Below, piece by piece: positions 26,842 through 35,117 of a stretch of DNA of 64,000 nucleotides (within the stretch, counting starts at the first letter, position 1; every line of letters begins with the position of its first letter). The notes beneath the pieces were generated by a model, which saw only the letters and a list, made by a program, of their open reading frames with translations, ran no database searches and was not told the origin of the DNA. Position numbers and translations under genes: made by a program. Source of the stretch: DASZBX01 sp035943635. Its GTDB lineage: Bacteria; Actinomycetota; Actinomycetes; Streptomycetales; Catenulisporaceae. The DNA lies in NCBI GenBank assembly GCA_035943635.1, contig DASZBX010000128.1, positions 1 through 64,000 of the forward strand. The letters are read 5' to 3'.

Positions 26842-27396
26842 TCAGCGGCCGAAGGTCGCCACGATCTGCGCCCGGGCCAGGGTGTGGAAGAAGAGGTTGA
26901 AGCCGAGTACGGCCGGCGCCGCGCCCTGCTCCAGACCGAGGCTCGCCACGTCCACCGCGTGCACGGTGAAGAAATAGCGGTGCGGCCCATGGCCTTCGGG
27001 CGGGCCGCTGCCGACGTAGCCGGCGAACCCGGCGTCGTTGCGCAGGGTCAGCGCGTCGGCCGGCAGCAGGTCGGCGCCCACGGTGCCGGCGCCGGTGGCC
27101 AGGTCGGTCACGCTGGCCGGGATGTCCGCGACGGCCCAGTGCCAGAACCCGGAGCCGGTCGGCGCGTCCGGGTCCAGGCAGGTCACCGCGAAGGACCTGG
27201 TCTGCTCCGGGAACCCGGACCAGGACAGCTGCGGGGACAGGTCCTCCCCGCCCGGCACACCGAAGGCCCTGGAGGTGTGCCGGGGCGGGACGGTGCCCTC
27301 GTGGGCCAGATCGGTGCTGGTCAGCTCGAAGCCGGGCAGCTCGGGCAGGGAGTCGTACGGGTTGTACGGAAAGGGGGCGAGTCGGGACGTGCCCAT
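26842..27396 (-). CDS. YbhB/YbcL-type PEBP family protein
   Basis: 184 aa. Bacterial phosphatidylethanolamine-binding (Raf kinase inhibitor-like) fold. Hallmarks are LSPQLSWSGFP, the CLDPDAPTGSGFWHWAVADIP ligand-pocket strand (DPDAP and HW) and GPHRYFFTVHAV. No signal peptide, so cytoplasmic. Biochemical role in bacteria is not settled. The ATG at 27396 has GGAGG at a normal distance. It stands between the GH16 gene, on the same strand 55 nt upstream, and its own terminator, so the two could share a transcript, although the products act in different compartments. Confidence 0.9.
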   Translation of the reverse strand: MGTSRLAPFPYNPYDSLPELPGFELTSTDLAHEGTVPPRHTSRAFGVPGGEDLSPQLSWSGFPEQTRSFAVTCLDPDAPTGSGFWHWAVADIPASVTDLATGAGTVGADLLPADALTLRNDAGFAGYVGSGPPEGHGPHRYFFTVHAVDVASLGLEQGAAPAVLGFNLFFHTLARAQIVATFGR

Positions 27397-27450
27397 CGGG
27401 TGTCCTCCGCTTCTCCCCGGCGTCGGTGCCGGGGTCGGTTCAGTGCTTGC

Positions 27451-28878
27451 TCACGGATGTTGCCACGAGCGTACATACTGAACCTCCTCGGTTGCCGAAT
27501 CCGTGCTCGACGACGGCGGGTCCTTCGCGTAGACGAAGTCGTTCAGGATGATGTTGGTCAGCCCGGTCGAGGTGCCCGTGGCCGAGCAGACCGCCCGGCC
27601 GTCGATGTACCAGGTGGTGCCGGACGACTCGATGTCCACGCCGTAGGTGTGGAACGCCGAGGCGGGGTTGAAGCCCAGGGTCAGGCCCTGGCAGCCGCCC
27701 TGCCGGCCGGAGTGCTGGGTCAGGAAGATCTGGCCCTGGTCGTTGGAGTAGAACTCGAACGCGTCGGTCTCGATGTAGCTGTCGCCCGCCTGCCAGGTCC
27801 AGAACCCGGGCCAGAACCCGGCCTGGGTCGGGAACTTGGCCCGCGTCTCCATGTAGCCGTACTGGAACGCGTACGACGGCGTGGTGGTCAGCAGACACGA
27901 GGTCCACGAATAGCGCGTGCCGGACGGGGAGGTGACGTTCTGCCGGCGCGAGGTGATGGTCAGCTGTCCGCCGCCGACCGAACAGTTCTGCGCCTGGTCC
28001 CATTCCAGCTGGTTGTTCGGCAGGTTCCCGTCGCCGTTGTCGCTCTCCGCGCTGGAGCTGTAGGCCCACTGCGAGGTGTTCACCGAGTTGCCGGTGAACT
28101 CGCCGTCGAAGGCGAGGTTCCAGGTGCCGCCCGGGCCGTCCGGCTTGTACGTGCCGGAGGGCGGCGCGGTCGGCGGCACCGGCGTGGGCGCCGGGATCGA
28201 GGGCGGCGCGCCCGGTGCGGACGGCGCGGTGGTCGACCCCGGGGATCCGGGAGCGCCGGGCGCGGTCGGCGAGCCCGGCGCACCGGGGGTGACCGGGAGG
28301 TTCGGGTCGGTGGCCACGTCGGTCGGCGCCGGGCCGACCAGGTCGCCGACGGTGAAGGTCTCGACCGGGGTGAAGTCGGTCCACTTGCCGTTCTGTTCGT
28401 ACGCGGCGAAGTAGGTGTACGCACCGGCCCGGGTGAACGCGCGCTGGGCCAGGAACACCGTCTGCGAGGTGCCTATGGTCATCGGGCCCTGGTCGGTGAA
28501 GTCGAAGTTGTCGCCGGCGCTGTCGCGCACCGCTATCGTGAACTCCTGGATCCGCTGGACCTGCTGGGCCACCACCTCGGCCTCGCCGCTGATCTGCTGG
28601 CCGAGCGCGGCGTGCTGGTCGGAGACGCCGATGGCCTGCAGGGTGATCGGGGCGACCACGGTCAGCTGGACCGGCTGTTCGGCGGCCACCGACCAGGCGG
28701 TCAGCCCGCCGAGCAGGGCGCCGATGACGCCGAAGACCATCAGGACCCGGCGGCGGGTGAGCCGCCCGCGGGCGCCGCGGCGGTGGTCCGCCCGCGGGGG
28801 GCGCGGGGTGTCGCGCCGATGGCCGGGTGGGGCTGTCTGCTCTTGAGTGTGCCGGGGTCGTGCGCTGTGGGGAGGCAT
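27451..28878 (-). CDS. Membrane-anchored or secreted GH16 beta-glucanase-like protein
   Basis: 475 aa. Residues 1-45 are Arg/His/Pro-rich, followed by a signal/anchor helix (about 48-66, VLMVFGVIGALLGGLTAW). An Ig-like region (about 75-180) and a GAPGSPTAPGAPGSPGST linker lead to the GH16 domain (about 245-475). The catalytic ExDxxE motif is ETDAFE at about 369-374, and GYMETRAKFPTQAGFWPGFW and DIESSGTTWYIDG are typical strands. GH16 enzymes cut beta-1,3/1,4-glucans or related polymers. The ATG at 28878 has only a weak ribosome site; an in-frame ATG at 28935 is less likely. No DasR-like site is visible upstream. Together with the chitinase it suggests a small fungal-wall-degrading group. Confidence 0.88.
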   Translation of the reverse strand: MPPHSARPRHTQEQTAPPGHRRDTPRPPRADHRRGARGRLTRRRVLMVFGVIGALLGGLTAWSVAAEQPVQLTVVAPITLQAIGVSDQHAALGQQISGEAEVVAQQVQRIQEFTIAVRDSAGDNFDFTDQGPMTIGTSQTVFLAQRAFTRAGAYTYFAAYEQNGKWTDFTPVETFTVGDLVGPAPTDVATDPNLPVTPGAPGSPTAPGAPGSPGSTTAPSAPGAPPSIPAPTPVPPTAPPSGTYKPDGPGGTWNLAFDGEFTGNSVNTSQWAYSSSAESDNGDGNLPNNQLEWDQAQNCSVGGGQLTITSRRQNVTSPSGTRYSWTSCLLTTTPSYAFQYGYMETRAKFPTQAGFWPGFWTWQAGDSYIETDAFEFYSNDQGQIFLTQHSGRQGGCQGLTLGFNPASAFHTYGVDIESSGTTWYIDGRAVCSATGTSTGLTNIILNDFVYAKDPPSSSTDSATEEVQYVRSWQHP

Positions 28879-29459
28879 GACGTTGGCCAATCTTGGTGTC
28901 CGGGCGGGCAGGTGTCCCGGCCCGGTGGGGAGCAAGCGGCTTCACGCTAGCGCCTTTTGTCGCGGGGGTGTGACGACTTTGTCGCAACTTGACACGGAAA
29001 CAGGGGTGGCGAATGGTGAACGTCCTGGTCAGCGCTTCGGGTTGTCGACTTGACCGGTTCGACCCGGTTGTTCCGGGAATCAGGGGTATTATTCCGGCTC
29101 CGGTGTCGGGTTAATCGGCTGCCGTACCGGCCCCCGGACGCCGCCGCGGGCGGCCCGGCGGCGTTCGCCGGGCGGCGGGGTGACGGCGTGTCCGGGGTCG
29201 GTGGCGGGCGTCTGACGAGGCGTTAGCCCGCATTCGTGGGCTGAACGAGTCAGTGCACGAGCATCTGATGCCAGATCAGGAACACCGGCCGCCGCGGGCC
29301 GGTTCGGGTGGATCTGTGTTGATATTATGTACGAGGGCTGCGAAGCCTGCCGGGATGGGCCGGACGTACCCGGGACGCCGCGGCGGTGACGCTGCGATGC
29401 CGCCCGCGTCACCGCCGCCGGCTGGGCGGCTACAACGGATACAACGGCTGTAACCGCGA
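28879..29459. other. Intergenic, no gene supported
   Basis: 580 nt between two minus-strand genes. A relatively AT-rich patch (TGTTGATATTATGTACG near 29317-29333) could hold a promoter, but no gene follows it on the plus strand before the AlaX-type gene's antisense. Nothing else is recognisable. Confidence 0.35.
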
Positions 29460-30488
29460 CTACGACCGCTTGGGCGTGGTGACGGCCAGCAGCTCGGTGC
29501 CGTCCTCGGACAGCGAGAGCGAGGTGGTCCAGGCGACCACCTCGCCGAGCCGGGTCAGGTGGGTGCCGCCGCAGGACACCTTCGCGGTCGCCGCGGGCAG
29601 CTCGCAGATCCACTGCCGCCGGTCGGTCAGGCCCGGGCCCCCGGTCTCCACCCGCACCTCGGCGTCCGTGGTCACCCAGCTGGTCAGCCGGGCGTTTATC
29701 TGCGCGGTCAGCCGGGGCAGCGCCTCGCGCAGGCCCTCGGCCTGGAACCCCTTGCGGCGCAGCGACTTGCCGATCCGGTAGCGGTCCGTGCTGGCGGTCA
29801 CGTCCATCCGGGAGGACTCGATCGCGACCGCGTCGAAGTCCGGGTGGCCCAGCGAGTCCGTCCGCACCCCCGCGGCCTTCTCCGCCCGGGCCGGGCCGCC
29901 CGGCTCGGCCGCCGCGGCCGTCTGCGGGCCGTCGGCGGCCTGCGCGCCCTCCGCGGACCCGGCGGGCCCCGAGGGGGCCACGGGGGCCGTACGGCCGTCC
30001 TGGGGCGCCTCGTCGACCGCGCCCGGCCAGCGGTCGGCCAGGGCCTCGTTCAGGGCCAGGGAGAACAGGTGGCAGCCGGTGTGCGCCGCGGACAGGGCCA
30101 GCCGGCGTTCCGGGTCCACGCTCAGCATCACCTCGCGGCCGACCGCGGCGGCCGGGTCCGGCAGCGCCTCGACCAGGTGCACCACCACCCAGGTCCACGA
30201 CTCGTCCCCGCGCCGGACCGGGATCGCCGGGCCCAGCGCGAACTGCCCGTCCGGGCCGTAGGCGCCGGTCAGCGAGTCGATCACCGGGTAGACCACCCCG
30301 CCGATCTCCGCGGTGCCGCAGTCGGCCGGCTGGTCCGGCCAGCTGTGGTCCAGCGGGTGGAACGGGGTCTGCTCGGCGACCAGCCCGACGCTGCCGTCCG
30401 GCAGCCGGTGCGCGGCCAGGACGCGCGAGCGACCGCGCACGGTCCCCGCGGGGAAGGTGACCAGGGTGGTCCGGGGTACTTCTGCCAT
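29460..30488 (-). CDS. AlaX-like alanyl-tRNA editing/metal-dependent hydrolase
   Basis: 342 aa. Resembles the AlaRS editing domain and its free-standing AlaX relatives, which remove Ser or Gly mischarged on tRNA-Ala. The zinc ligands are visible as HTGCH (HxxxH, His136 and His140) and CGGTH (CxxxH, about Cys306 and His310). The early segment TPFHPLDHSWPDQPADCGTAEI corresponds to the family entry strand (F-H-P-x-x-x-x-x-P-D-x-G-T pattern). Residues about 160-210 are an Ala/Pro/Glu-rich insert between the motifs, unusual for AlaX. The ATG at 30488 is the natural N-terminus; the frame upstream is non-coding. It lies alone, downstream of the gal genes. Confidence 0.85.
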   Translation of the reverse strand: MAEVPRTTLVTFPAGTVRGRSRVLAAHRLPDGSVGLVAEQTPFHPLDHSWPDQPADCGTAEIGGVVYPVIDSLTGAYGPDGQFALGPAIPVRRGDESWTWVVVHLVEALPDPAAAVGREVMLSVDPERRLALSAAHTGCHLFSLALNEALADRWPGAVDEAPQDGRTAPVAPSGPAGSAEGAQAADGPQTAAAAEPGGPARAEKAAGVRTDSLGHPDFDAVAIESSRMDVTASTDRYRIGKSLRRKGFQAEGLREALPRLTAQINARLTSWVTTDAEVRVETGGPGLTDRRQWICELPAATAKVSCGGTHLTRLGEVVAWTTSLSLSEDGTELLAVTTPKRS

Positions 30489-30718
30489 GACCCCAGTCTC
30501 CCACCCGGTCCGACCGCGCACGTGCCGAACGGGTAAATCCGCCCGGACCCGGCCCGGGCCGGAAGCCAGGTCAGGGCGTTTGGGGCGGATTACGGCGGTT
30601 GAGACGGCCTGGGCCCGGTCCGGCCGACTCGGCCCGGCCCGCAGCGGACGCCGACCGGGCGAGCGGCCCGGATCCGGTCCGGGCCGGATCACGCCGGCCG
30701 GGCGCGCCGCAACACGAC

Positions 30719-30748
30719 TGAGCCCGGACTGTGATCAGCCCGGGCTCA
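30719..30748 (-). terminator. Hairpin after galK
   Basis: TGAGCCCGG pairs with CCGGGCTCA (9 bp) across a 12-nt loop, about 45 nt after the galK stop on the minus strand. Confidence 0.55.
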
Positions 30749-30794
30749 GGTCGAACGGACCACGGCGTTACGGGGCCGTGATCGGGACAGCGGC

Positions 30795-32132
30795 TCAGCT
30801 CGTCCGGTGCGCGCCCCGGGCGGCGACCGCCGCGAAGAACTCGACCTGCGGCAGGGCCGTGCGGACCGACTCGGTGACCTGGTCCACCAGCGCCAGCGGG
30901 ACCAGCGCGATGGCGCTGCCGCCGAAGCCGCCGCCGGTCATCCGCGCGCCGAGCGCGCCGCCCTGCAGCGCGGCCTCGACCACCACGTCCAGTTCCTCGC
31001 AGGAGACCTCGTAGTCGTCCCGCAGCGAGTAGTGCGAGGCCGTCATCAGCCGGCCGGCCGCCGCCGCGCGCTCCTCGTCCAGCGCACCGGCCCCGAGCAG
31101 GGCGACGAACTGCCGTACCCGCGCGTTCTCGGTCACCACGTGCCGCACCCGGCGGAAGGAGATCTCGTCCAGGTGCTCGCGGGCGTCCTCGAGGGCGCGC
31201 TCGACGACCTCCTCGGTCGGCTCGCCGTCCGCGGCCACCGCCGCATCGCCCTGCGCCGCGGCCTCGTGCGCGCCGAGCTCGCGCAGGGAGCTCAGGCCCA
31301 GCACCGCGGCCGCCTTCTCGCACCGGCCGCGCCGCTCCGGGTAGCCGGAGTCGCCCAGGTCGTGCTGGGCCCGGGTGTCGCAGACCAGCAGGGTCAGCTC
31401 GGCCTGGGCCAGGTCGAACGGGAACGGGGTGATGGCCAGGTTGCGGGTGTCGATGAACAGCACGCTGCCGTCCTCGCCGAAGCTGGAGGCGAGCTGGTCC
31501 AGCGGGCCGCACGGCATGCCGACGTAGTCGTTCTCGGCCTGCTGGGCCAGCCGGGCCAGGTCGCCCGCGGTCGGCTCCGCCCCGGCCAGCCCGGTCAGGG
31601 CCAGCGCGGTGGCGCACTCGAGCGCGGCGGACGAGGACAGCCCGGCCCCGACCGGCACGGTCGAGCTGAACGCCAGGTCGGCCCCGGCGAACTCGGCCGG
31701 CAGGAATCCGGCCTCGCGCAGCACCCAGGCGATGCCGGCCGGGTACGCGGTCCAGGTCGCGTCCTTGGCGGTGGCCGGCTTGGGCACCCCGGCCGCGCCC
31801 GGGGCCGAGGCCTCGGGCGCGGCCGGCGCGGGCTCGGCCGGCTCCGGCTCGGCCGAGCGGCCCGGGGACAGGTCGGCCAGGGCGATCAGGGCCGCCTGGC
31901 CCCCGCCGCCCGAGCTGATCATCCGCAGGACGCCGTCCGTGCGCGGCGCGGCGGCCACGTGGGTGTACCGGTCGATCGCCATCGGGAGCACGAAACCGGC
32001 GTTGTAGTCGGTGTGCTCACCGATCACGTTCACCCGGCCCGGCGCCGACCACACCCCGGCCGGGGAGTAGCCGTAGGTCGCCGTGAACAGGTCCAGAGCC
32101 CGGGAACTCTCCGCGTGCTGGTCCTTACTCAT
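30795..32132 (-). CDS. galK: Galactokinase
   Basis: 445 aa GHMP kinase that phosphorylates galactose at C1 in the Leloir pathway. The galactokinase signature GRVNVIGEHTDYNAGFVLP lies near residue 33, the ATP loop PVGAGLSSSAALE near 170, and the C-terminal GHMP glycine motif in MTGGGFGGSAIAL. It is longer than the usual 380-390 aa because of an Ala/Pro/Glu-rich insert at about residues 95-135 and a second at about 290-310. The ATG at 32132 overlaps the galT stop (ATGA), so the two are coupled. No galE or sugar transporter is adjacent. Regulation is presumably through the divergent DeoR-type gene. Confidence 0.95.
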   Translation of the reverse strand: MSKDQHAESSRALDLFTATYGYSPAGVWSAPGRVNVIGEHTDYNAGFVLPMAIDRYTHVAAAPRTDGVLRMISSGGGGQAALIALADLSPGRSAEPEPAEPAPAAPEASAPGAAGVPKPATAKDATWTAYPAGIAWVLREAGFLPAEFAGADLAFSSTVPVGAGLSSSAALECATALALTGLAGAEPTAGDLARLAQQAENDYVGMPCGPLDQLASSFGEDGSVLFIDTRNLAITPFPFDLAQAELTLLVCDTRAQHDLGDSGYPERRGRCEKAAAVLGLSSLRELGAHEAAAQGDAAVAADGEPTEEVVERALEDAREHLDEISFRRVRHVVTENARVRQFVALLGAGALDEERAAAAGRLMTASHYSLRDDYEVSCEELDVVVEAALQGGALGARMTGGGFGGSAIALVPLALVDQVTESVRTALPQVEFFAAVAARGAHRTS

Positions 32133-33520
32133 GGGATCGACACCTCTCTCAGTTGCGCCGCGGCCCGTTCCGGGGAAACGTCGTTCATGAAGGCGCCCAT
32201 ACCCGATTCGGTCCCGGCCAGGTACTTCAGCTTGTCCGCCGTGCGCTGGACGGTGAACAGCTCCAGGTGCAGGGCCAGTTCCGTCCGCTCGCCCGGCGCG
32301 CGCACCGGGGCCTGGTGCCAGGCCGCGATGTACGGGGTCGGCTGCGGGCGGTCGAACAACCGGTCGAACCGGCGCAGCAGCTCCAGGTAGACGTGCGGGA
32401 AGTCGGCCCGCTGCCCGTCGTCGAGCCCGGTGAAGTCGGCCACCCGGCGGCGCGGGTACAGATGCACCTCGTACGGCCAGTGCGCCGCGAAGGGTACGAA
32501 CGCCACCCAGTGCTCGCTGTCGACCACCACCCGGGGACCGGCCAGCTCGGTCTCCAGCAGGTCCTCGAACAGGTTGCGCCCGTGCCGTTCGCGGTACTGG
32601 GCCGCGTTGGCCAGCGCCCGCTGGGTCTTCGGGGTGACGTACGGGAAGGCGTAGATCTGCCCGTGCGGGTGCGACAGGGTCACCCCGATCTCGGTCCCGC
32701 GGTTCTCGAAGCAGTAGACCTGCCGGATCCCGGGCAGCGCGGACAGCTGCGCGGTCCGGTCGGTCCAGGCCTCGAGCACCAGGCCGACCTGCTTGGTGCT
32801 CAGCCTGGCGAACGAGGAGTCGTGCTCCGAGGTGAAGCAGACCACCTCGCACCGGCCGGCTCCGGAGCGGGAGAGCTGGATCGGCTCGTCGTCGGCGGTC
32901 CGGGCGGACTGGCCGATCGGCGCGCCGGCGCCGTGCCCGACCGGGGCGTGCCCGGCGGACGCGGCCAGCGCGCGGCCCAGACTCAGGCTGCCGTCCGCGG
33001 GCCGGGCCGGGTCCTCGATCAGGGCGACGCCGGTGCCGGCGCCGTCCGGCGGGGCCGGATCGACCGAACTGCCGACGGCGTGCGCGCCCTCGGCCGGACC
33101 GGCGGCGGCGCCGGCCAGGCTCATCAGCTCGCGCACCGCGGGTTCGTCCTCGGCCGGCCACCGGGTGTTCTGCGCCTCGGCGGCCGCGCTGGTGCTCGGC
33201 CGGGCCTTGGTTCCGGCCAGCGACGGGAAGCGGTTCTCAAAAACCACCACCTCGTACCGCGGAGCTGGAATCTCGCTCTGCCAGGCCGCCGTACTGGGAC
33301 ACAGCGGACAGTTGGCGGCCGGCGGATGGTAGATCCGCCCCTGCCGGTGCGCGGCCACGGCGACCCACTCCCCGAGCACGGGGTCGTAGCGGGTCTCGCT
33401 ACTGGTCACCACCGGATCCAGGCTTCTGGTGTCCGGATAGGCGGCGAGAGCCTCGGCGTCGCCGGAGTCAAAGTAGATCAGCTCTCGGCCGTCCGCGAGG
33501 TGGGTGACGGTCTTTTTCAC
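32129..33520 (-). CDS. galT: Galactose-1-phosphate uridylyltransferase
   Basis: 463 aa. Transfers UMP between UDP-glucose and galactose-1-phosphate. The zinc site CPLCP (about residue 75) and the catalytic SHPHGQIYAFP (HPH triad, His nucleophile) are clear, as is ENRFPSL. Residues about 115-210 are a low-complexity Ala/Gly/Pro/Ser insert of roughly 95 residues that makes the protein longer than the usual 350 aa. I chose the GTG at 33520 (MKKTVTHL) because GGAGG lies exactly 8 nt upstream; the ATG at 33535 starts inside that site. First gene of the galT-galK operon, divergent from a DeoR-type regulator. Confidence 0.94.
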   Translation of the reverse strand: MKKTVTHLADGRELIYFDSGDAEALAAYPDTRSLDPVVTSSETRYDPVLGEWVAVAAHRQGRIYHPPAANCPLCPSTAAWQSEIPAPRYEVVVFENRFPSLAGTKARPSTSAAAEAQNTRWPAEDEPAVRELMSLAGAAAGPAEGAHAVGSSVDPAPPDGAGTGVALIEDPARPADGSLSLGRALAASAGHAPVGHGAGAPIGQSARTADDEPIQLSRSGAGRCEVVCFTSEHDSSFARLSTKQVGLVLEAWTDRTAQLSALPGIRQVYCFENRGTEIGVTLSHPHGQIYAFPYVTPKTQRALANAAQYRERHGRNLFEDLLETELAGPRVVVDSEHWVAFVPFAAHWPYEVHLYPRRRVADFTGLDDGQRADFPHVYLELLRRFDRLFDRPQPTPYIAAWHQAPVRAPGERTELALHLELFTVQRTADKLKYLAGTESGMGAFMNDVSPERAAAQLREVSIP

Positions 33521-33535
33521 AGGTGCGACCTCCAT

Positions 33536-33620
33536 CGCACGTAAGTAAACACGGTTCAACGATAACGCACAAGAGCTGGCGTCAAATCGAACAGTTCAGA
33601 GGCCGTGGCCGTCGTACACT
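33536..33620. promoter_or_regulatory. Divergent promoter region of galTK and deoR-type gene
   Basis: The least GC-rich DNA in this neighbourhood. On the minus strand TTGACG (33580-33585) and TATCGT (33559-33564) are 15 nt apart, a short but possible -35/-10 pair. On the plus strand TACACT (33615-33620) could be the -10 of the regulator. An operator for the DeoR-type protein is expected here but I cannot define it. Confidence 0.3.
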
Positions 33621-33670
33621 GGATGCCGTCGGCAGCCCGGCGAGGACGCGGTAAAAGGGAGAAGACTCAA

Positions 33671-34486
33671 GTGGCCACAGTGGAGGGTGACGACAGTCGC
33701 GGACTGCTCGCCGAGCAGCGCCGCGCGGCGATCGCCGCGCAGGTGCGCGCGACCGGCGGGGTGCGGGTCACCGAACTGGTGTCCCGGTTCGCCGTCTCCG
33801 ACATGACGATCAGGCGCGACCTGGACGTCCTGGCCCGGGACGGCCTGGTGGACAAGGTGCACGGCGGGGCGGTGGCGCTGAGCGAGTCCAGCGCGCACGA
33901 GCCCGGGTTCGAGGCGAAGAGCGACCTGGAGATCGACGCCAAGGAGGCCATAGCGGCCGCCGCGGCCTCCCGGGTCCAGCCCGGCGGGGCGGTGGCGCTG
34001 TCCGCGGGCACCACCACCTACGCGCTGGCCCGGAAGCTGACCGAGGTGCCGGAACTGACCGTGGTGACCAATTCGATCCGGATCGCCGAGCTGTTCGCCG
34101 GCCGCCAGCACCGCGGCAGTCACCGCAGCAGCCCCACGGTGGTGCTCACCGGCGGCCTGCGCACGCCCTCGGACGCCCTGGTCGGCCCGGTGGCCGACGC
34201 GGCGATCCGCTCGCTGAACTTCGACCTGGTCTTCGTGGGCTGCCACGGCATCTCCACCCAGGCCGGGCTGTCCACGCCGAACCTGGCCGAGGCCGAGACC
34301 AACCGGGCCATGATCGCCGCGGCCCGGCAGGTGATCGCGGTGGCCGACCACTCGAAGTGGGCCGTGCGCGGACTGTCCACCTTCGCCCAGCTGAGCGCGG
34401 TGGACGTGTGGATCACCGACGCCGGCCTGCCCGACGACGCCCGGGCCGAGGCGGCCGAGTTCGTCGGGGAGATCGTCCTGGTGTGA
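33671..34486 (+). CDS. DeoR-family transcriptional regulator
   Basis: 271 aa. The N-terminal DeoR helix-turn-helix (RRAAIAAQVRATGGVRVTEL, then FAVSDMTIRRDLDVL, residues about 15-65) is followed by the DeoRC sugar-phosphate-sensing domain (VALSAGTTTYALAR, DLVFVGCHGIST, AVADHSKWA). Members usually repress sugar catabolism operons and release DNA on binding a phosphorylated sugar. The GTG at 33671 follows AAGGGAGAAG; the frame upstream is not coding. It is divergent from galT-galK with a short shared control region, so those genes are the likely targets, with galactose-1-phosphate a plausible effector (inference). Confidence 0.92.
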   Translation: MATVEGDDSRGLLAEQRRAAIAAQVRATGGVRVTELVSRFAVSDMTIRRDLDVLARDGLVDKVHGGAVALSESSAHEPGFEAKSDLEIDAKEAIAAAAASRVQPGGAVALSAGTTTYALARKLTEVPELTVVTNSIRIAELFAGRQHRGSHRSSPTVVLTGGLRTPSDALVGPVADAAIRSLNFDLVFVGCHGISTQAGLSTPNLAEAETNRAMIAAARQVIAVADHSKWAVRGLSTFAQLSAVDVWITDAGLPDDARAEAAEFVGEIVLV

Positions 34487-34831
34487 GCCGGGGCGGGGAG
34501 AGCGGGACGGGGGCGGGCCCGGGCGGCCCCGGCCCGGGGCCGTCATCCGGGACAGTTATTAAGGTCGTCCTCATAGTGCGGCTGTTCTTACGGCCTCCCC
34601 GGCCGCAGCCCCGGCCCGGTAGACGAGTTGTTCCGGATTCTGGCACTTGAGCCGAGTTGCCGGGTGGTGCGTTAACCTGCCGGGTGGGTGTGCACGGCGA
34701 AACGGCTCAGCGGTGGTGGCTGGGTGTGCGCCGCGGCCGACCGCATACTCTGTCGTCTGTGGTTGGCCGCGGCGTGCGGCCGGGCGCCGCCGATCAGCTG
34801 TTTCGCCGCGTCAGAATTCGGAACAACTCGT
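34487..34831. other. Intergenic, no gene supported
   Basis: Between the DeoR-type gene and the 170-bp inverted repeat. A GGGCGGGCCCGGGC run near 34510-34545 may form a terminator structure, but the pairing is ambiguous in such GC-rich DNA. No coding frame is convincing. Confidence 0.35.
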
Positions 34832-35001
34832 CTAGGAGTCCGCTGAAGATCTTGGAATGGCCTGGACGGTCGCAGCCGGCTGTGTGGGCGATTCGGCCAA
34901 GCCGCCCCAATCCTTTGGTGGCTTTGGGCGGTTTGGCCGGATCGTCCACGCGGCCGGATCCGACCGCCCAGGCCGTTTCAAGATCTTCAGCGGACTCCTA
35001 G
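34832..35001. repeat. 170-bp near-perfect inverted repeat
   Basis: Two arms of about 79 nt (34832-34910 and 34923-35001) are complementary around a 12-nt centre. The outer 23 bp are identical (beginning CTAGGAGTCCGCTGAAGATC). Of the remaining positions most differences are transitions that still allow G-U pairing in RNA; only about four are true mismatches. It has CTAG at both ends and no evident target duplication. Either a palindromic miniature mobile element or a long structured RNA. It sits about 115 nt before the penicillin-binding-protein start. Confidence 0.8.
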
Positions 35002-35117
35002 GCTGGAAGTGGCTAAGGTGGGGGCTTGCACCGGGACGGCGGCGGGGGAACCCCGGCCGCCGGTTTCCGCGTCAGTCCTCAGGACCGGGCATCGAGCGTG
35101 AAGTGGGAGAACGCACA

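Noticed and set aside
27500..28900. Plus-strand frames opposite the GH16 gene
   Set aside because: No ribosome sites or motifs; codon-position GC fits the minus-strand GH16 reading.
34647..35117. Small open frames upstream of the penicillin-binding protein
   Set aside because: They run through the 170-bp inverted repeat and encode Arg/Gly-rich sequence without ribosome sites; the repeat explains the open frame.
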